A stretch of DNA of 64,000 nt from assembly GCF_024586455.1 (NCBI RefSeq), contig NC_065919.1, forward strand, positions 32,526,839 to 32,590,838. Reading direction: 5' to 3'. Each line of letters opens with the position of its first letter. Within the stretch, counting starts at the first letter, position 1. Of the stretch, positions 1-11,800 are shown piece after piece. This stretch comes from Bactrocera neohumeralis (lineage: Eukaryota > Arthropoda > Insecta > Diptera > Tephritidae). The notes under the pieces are model-generated. The model saw only the letters and a program-made list of their open reading frames with translations, searched no databases and was not told the DNA's origin. Position numbers and translations under genes: made by a program.

Positions 1-2535
1 GAGAAAAGCTCTCTGATCGCCATTCACTTGGGAGTGGCCAGAAACGATTCTTTTACATATGACTCAAGCAGCTCACGACTTCCGGTCTTTGACCAAGTAT
101 CCTCTGGGTAGCCTAAGAACATCCGTTCGAAGGCGAGCTAAAGTGAGAAGGCGAAACATCCCCATAGGGTTGTGCGTTGGGTTTGGGACCCCCCACGTAA
201 AAAGCTCACCCCAATAAAAAACTACCAACAGCCTCGGATGAGAAACCCCCCTTTTGATGACGACCATGGCAAACGAAATAAGGAAAGCTGCCCCCGCTAC
301 GATGTCAAAATCGTGCTTAGCGACTTTAATGCCAGGGTGGGTAAAGAAGGTATATTTGGCACTACGGTTGGTAAATTCAGCCTCCACGACGAAACATCCC
401 CAAATGGGTTGAGGCTGATCGACTTCGCTGGGGCCCGAAATATGGTTATCTGTAGTACTAGATTCCAGCATAAAAAGATTCATCAAGCTACCTGGCTGTC
501 TCCGGATCGAAAAACTACCAACCAGATCGATCATGTTGTGATAGACGGAAGACACGTCTCCAGTGTTTTAGATGTGCGTGCGCTCCGAGATCCTAACATC
601 GACTCGGACCACTATCTTGTTGCAGCTAAGATTCGCACCCGCCTCTGTGCAGCAAAAAGCGCACGCCACCAAACACAAGGAAGGTTCGACGTCGAGAAGC
701 TGCAATCACAACAGACAGAGGAACGATTTTCTACTCGGCTTGCACTCCTGCTCTCTGAGAGCACTAGTCAACACCTCGGTATAAGGGAACTGTGGGACGG
801 CATTTCAAATTCCTTACGTACAGCTGCAACCGAAACCATTGGTTTTCGGAAAGTGCAAAAGAACAGCTGGTATGACGTGGAGTGTCGTCTCGCAGCGGAG
901 AGAAAACAGGCTGCCTACCTCGCAATGTTACGATCGACCACAACACGTGCGGGATGGGATAGATACCGAGAGTTGAAGACGCAGAACACCAGGAGAAGGA
1001 GAACCCGATTCCCCAATCGATGACGATGGAGCAGACGTTCCATTACCCGACCATGAAGAAGTTCGAATAGCAAATGCCCGCCTGAAGAACAACAAAGCGG
1101 CAGGGGCCGACGGACTGCCGGCCGAGCTATTCAAACACGGCGGCGAAGAACTGATAAGGGGCATGCATCAGATTCTTTGTAAAATATGGCCGGACGAAAG
1201 CATGCCCAACGGTTGGAATTTAAGTGTGCTATGCCCAATCCATAAGAAAGGTGACCCCACAATCTGCGCCAACTACCGTGGGATTAGCCTCCTCAACATC
1301 GCGTATAAGGTTCTATCGAGCGTATTGTGTGAAAGATTAAAGCCCACCGTCAATAAACTAAATGGACCTTATCAGTGTGGCTTCAGACCTGAAAAATCAA
1401 CAACCGACCAGATGTTCACCATGCGCCAAATCTTGGAAAAGACCCGTGAAAGAAGAATCGACGCACACCACCTCTTCGTCGATTTCAAAGCTGCTTTCGA
1501 CATCACGAAAAGGAACTGCCTCTATGCCGCGATGTCTGAATTTGGTATCCCCGCAAAATTAATACGGCTGTGTAAACTGACGTTGAGCAACACCAAAAGC
1601 TCCGTCAGAATCGGGAAGGACCTCTCCGAGCCGTTCGATACCAAACGAGCTTTCAGACAAGGCGATTCCCTATCGTGTGACTTTTTCAACCTGCTTCTGG
1701 AGAAAATAGTTCGAGCTGCAGAACTTAATAGAGAAGGTACCATCTTTTATAAGAGTGTACAGCTGCTGGCGTATGCCGATGATATTGATATCATCGGCCT
1801 TAACACCCGCGCCGTTAGTTCTGCTTTCTCCAAACAGTCAGTCTTCAAACAAACAGTCGTCGCACACTCACGTCACTGTTGACAGTCATAACTTTGAAGT
1901 CGTAGATAATTTCGCCTATCTTGGAACCAGCGTAAACACCACCAACAATGTCAGCCTAAAAATCCAACGCAGGATAACTTTTGCCAACAGGTGCTACTTC
2001 GGACTGAGTAGGCAATTGAGAAGCAAAGTCCTCTCTCGACAAACAAAAACCAAACTCTATAAGCCACTCATAATTCCCGTCCTGCTATATGGTGCAGAGG
2101 CTTGGACGATCTTAACAACAGATGAGTCGACGTTGCGAGTTTTCGAGAGAAAATTTCTGCGAAAGATTTATAGTCCTTTGCTCGTTGGCCACGGCGAATA
2201 TCGCATTCGATGGAACGATGAGTTGTATGAGATATATGACGACATTGACATAGTTCAGCAAATTAAAAGACGGCGGCTACACTGGCTGGGCCATGTTGTC
2301 CGAATGGACGGAAACACTCCAGCTCTGAAAGTATTCGACACTGTACTCGCCGGGGGAAGCAGAGGAAGAGGAAGACCTCCACTCCGTTGGAAGAACCAGG
2401 TGGAGAAGGACCTGGCTACGCTTGGAATATCCAATTGGCGCTACGTAGCGAAAAGAAGAAACGACTGGCGCGCTGTTGCTAACGCGGCTATAATTGCGTA
2501 AGCGGTGTCTACGCCAATTAAGAAGAAGAAGAAGA
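1..2535 (+). mobile_element. RTE/BovB-like LINE, copy A (internally deleted, 5' end cut by window edge)
   Basis: Non-LTR retrotransposon encoding an apurinic-type endonuclease and a reverse transcriptase (RT) in one ancestral ORF. Endonuclease pieces (FNARVGKEG, SDHYLVAAKIR) lie at 172-1000. The RT, with AYADDIDIIG, lies at 1163-1830, and the C-terminal part at 1755-2501. Compared with copy F there are three deletions: about 390 bp near position 286, about 245 bp near 985, and about 60 bp near 1830, which shifts the frame. It ends with a short AAG-repeat tail near 2535. The first base of the window already lies about 36 bp inside the element. Dead copy. The 250 bp after it (2536-2786) show nothing recognisable. 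Confidence 0.93.
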
Positions 2536-2786
2536 TTGACGACCGTTCAGATAATTCATGGTACATCTCTTAAGCCCTGGAGGGTGTGTAGATAGACAAA
2601 ATCGGGTCGATACTATCTCCTATTTCTATATTCTAACAAGTTTTATTCCGAATATGTCGATATAAAATTGCTTCAAAATATGCTCTCGAGTATACGTGAG
2701 CAATGACAAAATTAATGCAATCAGCCCATCCCTTTCTCTGCCCCAATATACCCCATAAAATGATTTCGGTCTTTCCACCTGTATTT

Positions 2787-5229
2787 AATAGCATAGACAC
2801 TGCTTAAGCGGTTATAGCCGAGGTAACAAGCGCGCCAATCGTTTCTTCTTTCAGCAATTTGGCGTCAATTCGAGACACCAAGTGCAGCCAGGTCTTGGAG
2901 GTTTTCCCCTTTCTCTGCTTCCCCCGGCGGGTACTGCGTCGCCACTGTCTTTTAATTCGCTGAGCTATGTCAATGGAATAATGAGTGATTTATTTTGTTT
3001 TTGTTCGTTGAGATAGGACTTTACTTCTCAATTATCTACTTAGTCCGAAGTAGCACCTGTTGGCAAGAGATATTCTTCGTTGGCTTTCGAAGCTGACGTT
3101 GTTGTTGGTGTTGATGCTGGTTCCAAGATAGACGAAGTTATCTACAATTTCAAAGTTATGACTGTCAACAGTGACGTGGGAGCCAAGTCGCGAGTGCAAC
3201 GACTGTGTGTTTGATGACAGAAGATATTTCATCTTGCCCTCGTTCACTTCCAGACCCATTTGCTTTGCTTCCTTGTCCAGTCTGGAGAAAGCAGCACTAC
3301 CGGTGCGTGTGTTGAGGCCGATGATATCAATATCATATGCCAGCAGCTGTACACTCTTATAGACGATTGTACCTGCTCGATTAAGTTCTGCAGCTCGTAT
3401 TATTTTCTCCAACAGCAGATTGAAGAAGTCGCACGATAGGGTGTCGTCTTGTCTGAAACCTCGTTTGGTATCGAACGGCTCGGAGAGGTCCTTCCTGATC
3501 CTGAAGAGGTTTTGGTGTTGCTCAACGTCAGAGCCGTAGCTCGCGGGGCTACCGAATTCAGATAACGCGGCATAAAGGCAGCTCCTTTTCGTGCTGTCGA
3601 AAGCAGCTTTGAAATCGACGAAGAGGTGGTGTGTGTCGATTCTTCTTTCACGGGTCTTTTCTAAAATTTGGCGCATGGTGAATATCTGGTCGGTTGTTGA
3701 TTTGCCAGGTCTAAAGCCACACTGATAAGGTCCAATCAGTTTGTTGACGGTGGGCTTTAACCTTTCACACAATACGCTCGATTGAACCTTTTACGCGATG
3801 TTGAGAAGGCTTATCCTACGATAGTTGGCGCAGATTGTAGGGTCTCCCTTTTTGTGGATTGGGCAGAGCACACTTAAATTCCACTCGTTAGACATATGTA
3901 CTTTCGTCCGACCATATTTTACAAAGAAGCTGATGCATGCTCCTTATCAGTTCTTCGCTGTCGTATTTGAATAGCTCGGCCAACAATCCATCGGCCCCCG
4001 CCGCTTCGAGACGCCGCTCTTCAGACGAGTAATTGTTATGGCACATCCGCCCATCGTCATCGATTGGGGAATCGGGTTCACCATTTTCTGGTGTTGAGCT
4101 CTCACTGCCGTTCAGCAGGCTGGAGAAGTATTCCCTCCATAAATTTTGTATTCTCTGGGCATCAGTTACTAAATCACTTCTGAGGGTTCTAGAAGTATGC
4201 TCCGGTCTTGAAGCCTTCTGTCAGTCACCGCATTTTTTCGCAGAATTTTTTTCTCGTTATGTATCCCATCCCGCACGTGTTTTGGTCGTTTTTAACGTTG
4301 CGAGGTAGGCAGTATGTTTTTCCTCCGCTGAGGGACTTCTCGTCGTACCAGTTGTTCTTTTGAATTTCCCGAAAATCAATGGTTTTGTTTGCAGATATTA
4401 GTAAGGAGCTCGAAATGCCGTCCCACAGTTCCCTTATATCGAGTTGCTGATGAGTGCTCTCAGAGAGCAGATGTGCAAGCCGAATAGAAAATCGTTGGGC
4501 TGTCTGTTGTGATTGCAGCTTCTCGACGTCGAACCTTCCTTGCAGCAAGAGTGTTTAGAAACCTCGGAGACACATAACATGATCGATCTGATTGGTGGCT
4601 TTTCGACCTTTAGTAAGCCAGGGGGCCTATTCTGTAACTCGATTCGAAAAACAATTTACTCGAATTCGGATTTTTCATATTCTGTAATTCGATTTTCGGA
4701 TTGGATTTTCAAGCCAATTTTCGAATAAAATATTCGTTAGCTTTTGAGTTGTAGAAAGCAAAAACGAAAATTGTACGTATTTACTCTGGCACAGGGTGGT
4801 ACAACTTTCGGATAATTATAAAGTAGATCCGAATTTCGAATAGAATACATTTTCGAATCGAGATACAGAATAGGGCCCCAGGTAGCTTGATGAATCTTTA
4901 TAATGCTGAAATCTAGTACTACAGTGAATTTACCGACCATAGTGCCAAAGATACCTTCTTTGCCCATCCGGGCGTTAAAGTCGCGTAACACGATTTTGAC
5001 ATCGTGACGGGGGCAGCTCTCATAGACGCGCTCCAAGCGCACATAGAAGGCATCCTTGGTCATATTGTCCTTCTCTTCCGTCGGGGTATAGGCGCAAATC
5101 AGCGATATGTTGAAGAACTTCGCTTTGTTGCGGATTGGGGCTAAACGTTCAACCACCGGTGAATGCCAGTACTCGGCGATGGAGCTACTCTCCTACAACG
5201 AATCCTACACAAAATTTGCGCTCCTTTAT
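2787..5229 (-). mobile_element. RTE-like LINE, copy B (degenerate; RT active site destroyed)
   Basis: Reverse-strand copy of the same LINE family. The 3' end is near 2787 and has no clear tail. Endonuclease remnants run up to about 5229. The main RT piece is at 3032-3772. The catalytic YADD motif is reduced to AY-DIDI near 3337 because the codons for ADD are missing, so this copy could not make active RT even if its other frameshifts were repaired. A 255-bp inverted-repeat element interrupts the endonuclease region at 4623-4877. Both ends lack an obvious target-site duplication. Confidence 0.92.
4623..4877. mobile_element. MITE with 28-bp terminal inverted repeats inserted in LINE copy B
   Basis: The left end begins GGGCCTATTCTGTAACTCGA. 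The right end, read in reverse complement, begins GGCCCTATTCTGTATCTCGA. The ends match over about 28 bp with two mismatches. CCAGG flanks both sides (4618-4622 and 4878-4882). Copies A and F contain a single CCAGG at the empty position, so this is a 5-bp target-site duplication. A third, degenerate copy of the terminus (TATTCTGTAATTCGATT) sits inside near 4678. No coding capacity; the transposase family is unknown. Confidence 0.85.
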
Positions 5230-6080
5230 ACACCCGAGCTAGTCCTTCGTCAATTGTTCTCTATTGTGATTTAATATATAAAATTCGAAGTTAAGTTATA
5301 AAATTTTAAATTATGTCTTTCAAAAGCTGATAGATTTTATTTCCTTGATTAAAAACTTAAAACTTACCGATCCAAACATGGTTAGATGGTCCAAATAACA
5401 GCCCTTGGCGGGATAAAATTCGAGTCAATTCCGGTAACACGAATTGTTTATATCTACATACTATATATACATAAAAAAGAGTCGTGTTAGTTTCACTATT
5501 TATATCTCAAGAATGGTTTAACCGATTTGACTGGAAATTGTTAGGGAGATAGTTTAGAATCAGGTGATGGACTTAGAACACTTTTTATTTTTTTATGTTA
5601 GAGATCAATAGAGATTTGAATAGCTGAAATAAAGAAAGCAAACGACCACAATTGAACGATTCAAATTATTTACAAATAAATCAATTGGAAAACAACAAAA
5701 AAATAGAGAAAACAATTTTGTACGGAAAAGTCACTTTTTGGATATTTACGCTCGTTAGTCGGTTAAAAATGAACATTTTCTGATTTTTTATGTTAGAGAT
5801 CAATATAATTTATAAATTCAAAAAATATATTTCAAATCATAAGCATGTGTTCAATATTCATGTGAGAATAATTTAAATAGTTTATTACTAAATAATAATA
5901 AGTACACATACATAGCTAATGCAAGAGTGCAGTAATTTATGTATACATATAGTATGTATCTGGATTATTCTGATTGTTGCTACCATACAAGGCGGTTTTC
6001 TACGAAATTAATTTCTAGTTATAACAGTTGTTGGCAGGCTATCTGATACATTTTAAATCATTCGCTTTTGTTGTTGATGA
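5230..6080. repeat. AT-rich spacer with a ~155-bp direct repeat shared with 7789-7947
   Basis: No gene. The segment 5625-5787 (starting TAAAGAAAGCAAACGACC and including GTCACTTTTTGG and GTCGGTTAAAAATGAAC) recurs in the same orientation at about 7789-7947. These direct repeats bracket the Helitron relic. A shorter module, TTTTTTATGTTAGAGATCAATA, occurs at about 5592 and again at about 5788. They could be subterminal parts of the element or an older duplication; the sequence does not decide. Confidence 0.7.
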
Positions 6081-6086
6081 AAACTA

Positions 6087-7824
6087 ATGCATAAATTTTC
6101 TAGATATTCGGAGAATGACATTACACAACCTTCGGTTGAAAAATTTTCAACTATTATTATTCAGCTTAATTGCAATCCACCTCAATTATGCAACGGTTCT
6201 CGTTTGCTAATTAAAAATATTACAGGAAGTATTGCGGTAGCAACCATTTTGGCTGGAAAATTTAATGGAGAAATGTTCCTCTTGCCTCTTGCTGAATTAT
6301 ATTGAACTAGCTGACCCCGCAGGCGTCAAGCCTCTCCAAAGAATTTAGAAATTCCACTGGATAATTCACGGTTTCGTCTTCATTGTCAAGAGGATCGATG
6401 GATTTGTATCAGCGCAAATCTCCCGTAATTTGAGTTTGAATCTTCCAGTTGACTTTAACATCGGTATTTTTGGCAGCTAAAATTACGCGTGCACTCAAAC
6501 AATCGTAGTTACGATAATTTGGACAATGTTCGGACAAACATTCGTGATGAGTTCATCTTTCGTCGATGTGAATTGACAAAATTCAGCTGGAGTTGATATC
6601 AAACCACTGAAAGTATCAACCGAAATTTGCCCATTTTCAATTCTTAGCGAATACGATGTAAAATGTCTTCGGCAATGTCATTTTTGTTTGTATCCCATTA
6701 TTGCCGCGGATTGCTTCTCAAAAAGTTGCACACACCGTTCCATTCACAGTACGCAATGACTCAAATGAAGTTAAAAACTCGTCAATTTGGTTGCTGACGG
6801 TGTTTCCGCTGGCTATAATGTATTCTCTGGGTTGAAATACACTCTTTGGCCTTCTCCAAATAAACCGCGACATGCACAACAATCGGAAAACGTTCATGAA
6901 TTGTAAAAGTAAATACCATACAGTCACATATCATTGCATTTGATATTTGCTCACCTTATCCCGATCAAGGATATAGCATTTATTGGCGGTTACGTCTTTT
7001 CATGACAACAAACGTATTTGATCGATTTCACCAAACTGCAATATTCAACATTAATATGAGTTTTGAATGTGAATTAGACAATAGTGGCGAATATGATACG
7101 ATCCATGTGTTGTCAACTTCGATATTCACTCCTCTAAATTGAATGCTGAATGTTCTGCCATTGTCGTCTGGTGAGTAGCGCCGATAGGGTGGATATCCAT
7201 CATTTCCAGTTTGCGTTTCCGAAAGAAAAGCATTTTGGCTGGAAAAAGAAAAGCATGTGAATAGTGTTTCGTGCATTTGTCAGACATACAAACCGAAGTG
7301 GGATTGTGGCGTCCACAAGGTCCATGAACTATATTGGTTTCCAATACTACGTATAATTCTGTACTATCTCCAGATCAGGAATTTTCGCAGAATTGATTTC
7401 ATCAATTTGATCTGGTGTAACCACCATCAACCAACCAGCAGCTTACAGCATTATATATACGTTGCTTCAAGATAAAGTCCATCAAACATCGTAGGTGTTG
7501 TTTGAAAAGTCGTGCTGTGACATCGTGGCGATCTCTTGCTGATTGACCGCGATTCAATAATTCCGTAATCTGTGACCATTTTGCATTGCAAGTGAATGAA
7601 ACAAACAAATCCGGCCGTCCATAATTGCGCACGTACATATGTATGTCCTCGCATCGTGCGAGTACTCGTACAAGTGCTTTGAGCTGCCAATGTATGTTGA
7701 TAGCAAAAAGAATGCCGACCGATACTCTAACAAATTTCAATCTGTAATTGATCACTTTGTATGAAACAAGCATAAAGTTTTCACACATGTAAAGAAAGCA
7801 AACGACCGAAATTGAACGATTCAA
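6087..7824 (-). mobile_element. Helitron relic (Rep N-terminal and Pif1-helicase pieces), internally rearranged
   Basis: Pieces of a Helitron Rep/helicase protein read along the minus strand in the expected order. A Helitron_like_N block lies at 7402-7824 (YVRNYGRPDLFVSFTCNAKW). VHGPCGRHNPTSVCM lies at about 7270-7344, GNDGYPPYRR with DDNGRTFSIQ at about 7100-7220, and RTVNGTVCATF at about 6720-6770. A helicase segment (NYPVEFLNSLE) lies at 6310-6400. The next expected segment, NPPQLCNGSRL, is on the opposite strand at about 6150-6302, so the 3' part is inverted. Frameshifts and stops throughout; non-functional. Helitron ends (5' TC, 3' CTRR hairpin) were not located. Confidence 0.85.
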
Positions 7825-8036
7825 ATAATTTACAAATAAATCTATTGGAAAACAACAAAATAATAGAAAAAAAATTTTGTTTGAAAAGTCACTTTTTGGA
7901 AATTTATGCTCGTCAGTCGGTTAAAAATGAACATTTTCAGATTTTTTTTTACAAACCATCCTCATTAGATCAGCTATAGCGAACAGACAAAAACCCAATT
8001 TATTTTTTTAAATAAGATTTGAAAATGTTTATAATT

Positions 8037-8185
8037 CTTCTTCTTTACTGGCGTAGACACCGCTTACTCGATTTTAGCCGAGCTAACAACAGCGCGCCAG
8101 TTGTTTCTTCTTTTCGCTCCAATTGGATATTCCAAGCGAAGCCAGGTCCTTCTCCAGATGGTCCTTTCAACGGAGTGAAGGTCTT
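8037..8185 (-). mobile_element. RTE-like LINE, copy D (149-bp 3' end only) with 9-bp target-site duplication
   Basis: Severely 5'-truncated copy holding only the last about 150 bp of the family, including the CTTCTTCTT tail in reverse complement. It is flanked by TTTATAATT at 8028-8036 and 8186-8194. From the copy's end to the ARMH3 stop at 8803 the sequence is AT-rich and holds only the ARMH3 3' UTR. Confidence 0.85.
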
Positions 8186-8709
8186 TTTATAATTAAAAAC
8201 CATAAATATTATTGTTAAAAATTAAAAATGATCTACCCTCTTTTGTTATGTCAATTTCAAAATTACTAATATGTTATAAACTTGAATATAAAATTAATAA
8301 AAAAAATATATAATTATAATGTAATATAATATATTTTATTTGTGCTTTATAACAAATCGAAAGAAATTAGTATCAATCATTTTCAAATTTGGAAGTAATC
8401 CACGCTGTTATTCTAACACCGGAAATACAATCTTACTGTATTGAATAGTTTTTAATTAATGTATAGTATAATGTATGTTAGCCACACCAAAGGAATGATG
8501 CAGTTTTTCATTTTAAATAATTTTGGAAGACAAAAAATACAAATTATTTAGCACTGGGGTTAGAAGACTTACCATAAGATAATTATTAACCAGTATTAAG
8601 TAGAACTTAGGCACTTACTCTATGCAAACAATAAGCATTTTATTTAATATTTTTCTATATGCACATATTACTATTGGTTACACAAATAATTTTGAAATGA
8701 GTGTAATTG

Positions 8710-8715
8710 TTTATT
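8710..8715 (-). terminator. Candidate poly(A) signal of the ARMH3 homologue
   Basis: The minus strand reads AATAAA 88-93 bp downstream of the ARMH3 stop codon. A second AATAAA lies about 70 bp further on (near 8640). The position fits a short 3' UTR, but no cleavage data are available. Confidence 0.5.
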
Positions 8716-8802
8716 CAGCGCAAATTGCATTATAAAAATTGAAGCGTATTACAGAATCAACTTTTCCAACTATAAAGAAATATAAAAGTATATTTACTTA
8801 AC

Positions 8803-11800
8803 TTATGTGCTTGTAACAGATAAGTTTGTTGAGAGTGTCGCATCCTGGTCTGGTATAATAGAAACTGCCTCTTTCACATAGTCGTATATGTGTTTGCGAG
8901 TGTCGTTGACCACATCTCGAACCATTGTTTTAAAAAAAGCACTATGCCGTGGTGCTTCGGCATATCGCTCGTACTGGTCAAGCGAATCTTGGAGTTTAAG
9001 AGTGAGATCATAATTCTTACGAACCACATCTAAAATTTGGTCTTCTGTTGGCGTAGAGAGGCCTTGTTCCGCCAACCACTCTTTTATTTTATTTTGGAAA
9101 TGTTTTACTATAGCCAAAATATTTACCAGCGCATTCAATAGTTTTATAACATCATCTTTATATTCACAATCTGCCATTGTGGTATAACGTAAAACTTTGG
9201 CGTAAATAAAAACACAAAATATATTAAATTGTTATTAGTAACAAGCAAATAAAATCAAAATTTCACATAAATTTTCAATAAACCTCTAAATGTGTGTGTG
9301 TATGTACCATTTATATAATTATGTGTATAAATATATATAATTCATCAGCCTGATAAGCTAAAATTGTGCAAATGTGCTTTTCTTCCCAAGAAGCTAGTCG
9401 TTTGTCGAGACCGCCGATATCAGCCTATAAATATTCACTACGTAACCTCAAAATAGTTCGAGCTGCAGAACTAAATAGAGAAGGTACCATCTTCTATAAG
9501 AGTGTACAGCTGCTGGCGTATGCCGATGATATTGATACCATCGGCCTTAACACCCGCGCCGTTAGTTCTGCTTTCTCCAGGTTGGACAAGGAAGCACAGA
9601 AAATGGGTATGGCAGTGAACGAGGGCAAAACGAAATATCTCCTGTCATCAAACAAACAGTCGTCGCACTCGCGACTTGGCTCTCATGTCACTGTTGACAG
9701 TCATAACTTTGAAGTTGTAGATAATTTCGTCTATCTTGAAACCAGCGTAAACACCACCAACAATGTCAGCCTGGAAATCCAACGCAGGATTGCTCTTGCC
9801 AACAGGTGCTACTTTGGACTGAGTAGGCAATTGAAAAGTAAAGTCCTCTCTCGACGAACAAAAGCTAAACTCTATAAGTCACTCATTATTCCCGTCCTGC
9901 TATATTTTGCAGAGGCTTGGACGATCTTAACAACAGATGAGTCGACGTTGCGAGTTTTCGAGAGAAAATTTCTGCGAAAGATTTATAGTCCTTTGCGCGT
10001 TGGCCACGGCGAATATCGCATTCGATGGAACGATGAGCTGTACGAGATATACGACGACATTGACATAGTTCAGCGAATTAAAAGACAGCGGCTACGCTGG
10101 CTAGGTCATGTTGTCCGAATGGACGAAAACACTCCAGCTCTGAAAGTATTCGACGCAGTACCCGCCGGGAGAAGCAGAGGAAGAGGAAGACCTCCACTCC
10201 GTTGGAAGGACCAAGTGGAGAAGGACCTGGCTTCGCTTGGAATATCCAATTGGCGCCACGTAGCGAAAAGAAGAAACGACTGGCGCGCTGTTGTTAACTC
10301 GGCTATAATCGCGTAAGCGGTGTCTATGCCAATTAAGAAGAATAACCTCAAATCGACGTGAAGGTTGTTTATGTATGTATATCGAGCAATATGTCTAGAA
10401 AGTACTAGAAGAAGAAATACGTTTTATATTGGTAAGGTTCAGAAAAGTTGTCATTAAGGTCATCCAACGGTAGACCTAGGAAACGTGTTGTTTCGACGGG
10501 CTCGGACCATAGGGAGAGAGGTGTCAGATGTATAGGGTCAGCTAGATAAGCAAAGAGGTGGTTAGAGTTAAGCGGGGGATCGTTGCATGCTGAATAAATA
10601 GGCGTTTAATCTTGCTACAGTATCCAGAGCGAAGCTGCACAAGGGTCAGTCAAGATTCTAACGGCAACTTGAGCTCGTTGTCTGACGTTTTACAACAAAC
10701 TCCACTTCGTTTTATATTGGATGCAATATACTTGATGTAAGCCGAATTTAACGTTTTTTCTTATTATAGTCTGATTTTGCTCATGCTCGCAATGTTTATT
10801 GGTAAGTGGATCTAATCCAGTTATCGACACGCCATTGCCCACGAGCATTCTAATATTCGCCAATGTCAATTAGAAATGAATTTTTCGGCGATCTAAAAAA
10901 AAAAGCATTCTAATATTGAGTGGAATTTAGATTTTTTCTTTATAGAATATACTTTTTGTTAGTATGAGATAGATAAGTAACATGCAGAGCTTATAATGTA
11001 GAAAGTCATTATAGAAGCTTGCACATAGAGTTGGAGAGGTATAGGGAAAGAGACAGAGAGCTTTATTTAATGAGTTTAAAAAAAAAGTAAGGCAAAAAAA
11101 AATAAGAAAAAAAACACCTTATGAATATATGGTAGCTGTTTACTATAAGCTATCCAATATTAAAACAAATAACACATTATCCGAAACTGAATTGGTAGAG
11201 ACTTGCTGAAATAATTGAACAGGCTCGGTTCCATTATCAGCCGGAACAATAACTTAAAGCACGCTTACGGAGTGCCCACAGGCAATGGGCTGCCGATCAG
11301 TGATGGTCTTATTTATACTTGAACTCAAAAGGGTAGAGAAACAGTAAAACATAGCACTAGACAAGCTTAAAAGCTCTCTCACAAACACACACTGTTAAAA
11401 AATAAAAAGTTTGAATATATAGAATGCCGACCACTGTTCTACTCTATTAGATAGCATAGTCTATTTATCAAACACCTACCTAATGCGTGTATCTCTGAAA
11501 AAACTTTTTCTTCTCTATTTAACTCGTAGTACAATTCATCGTAGCTATTCGTTGTTGCCAAGAAAGTATCTCCATATGTAATAAATAAGTTAAAAATGTT
11601 TACCACCTAAGAGAAAGGAATAAATTATTTACAAAAAATCCTTTGATTTGAAATAAGTAACAAATTTACCTGAACTGATAAATAAAATATATTACATTTC
11701 TTCACAAGTGTTTGCTCCTGATTGACAAGAAAGCGAAGTAATCCGATTAAAGCCGACCACAGCTCTTTCCATGGATAATTCAAGCGAACTCTGCACCGTT

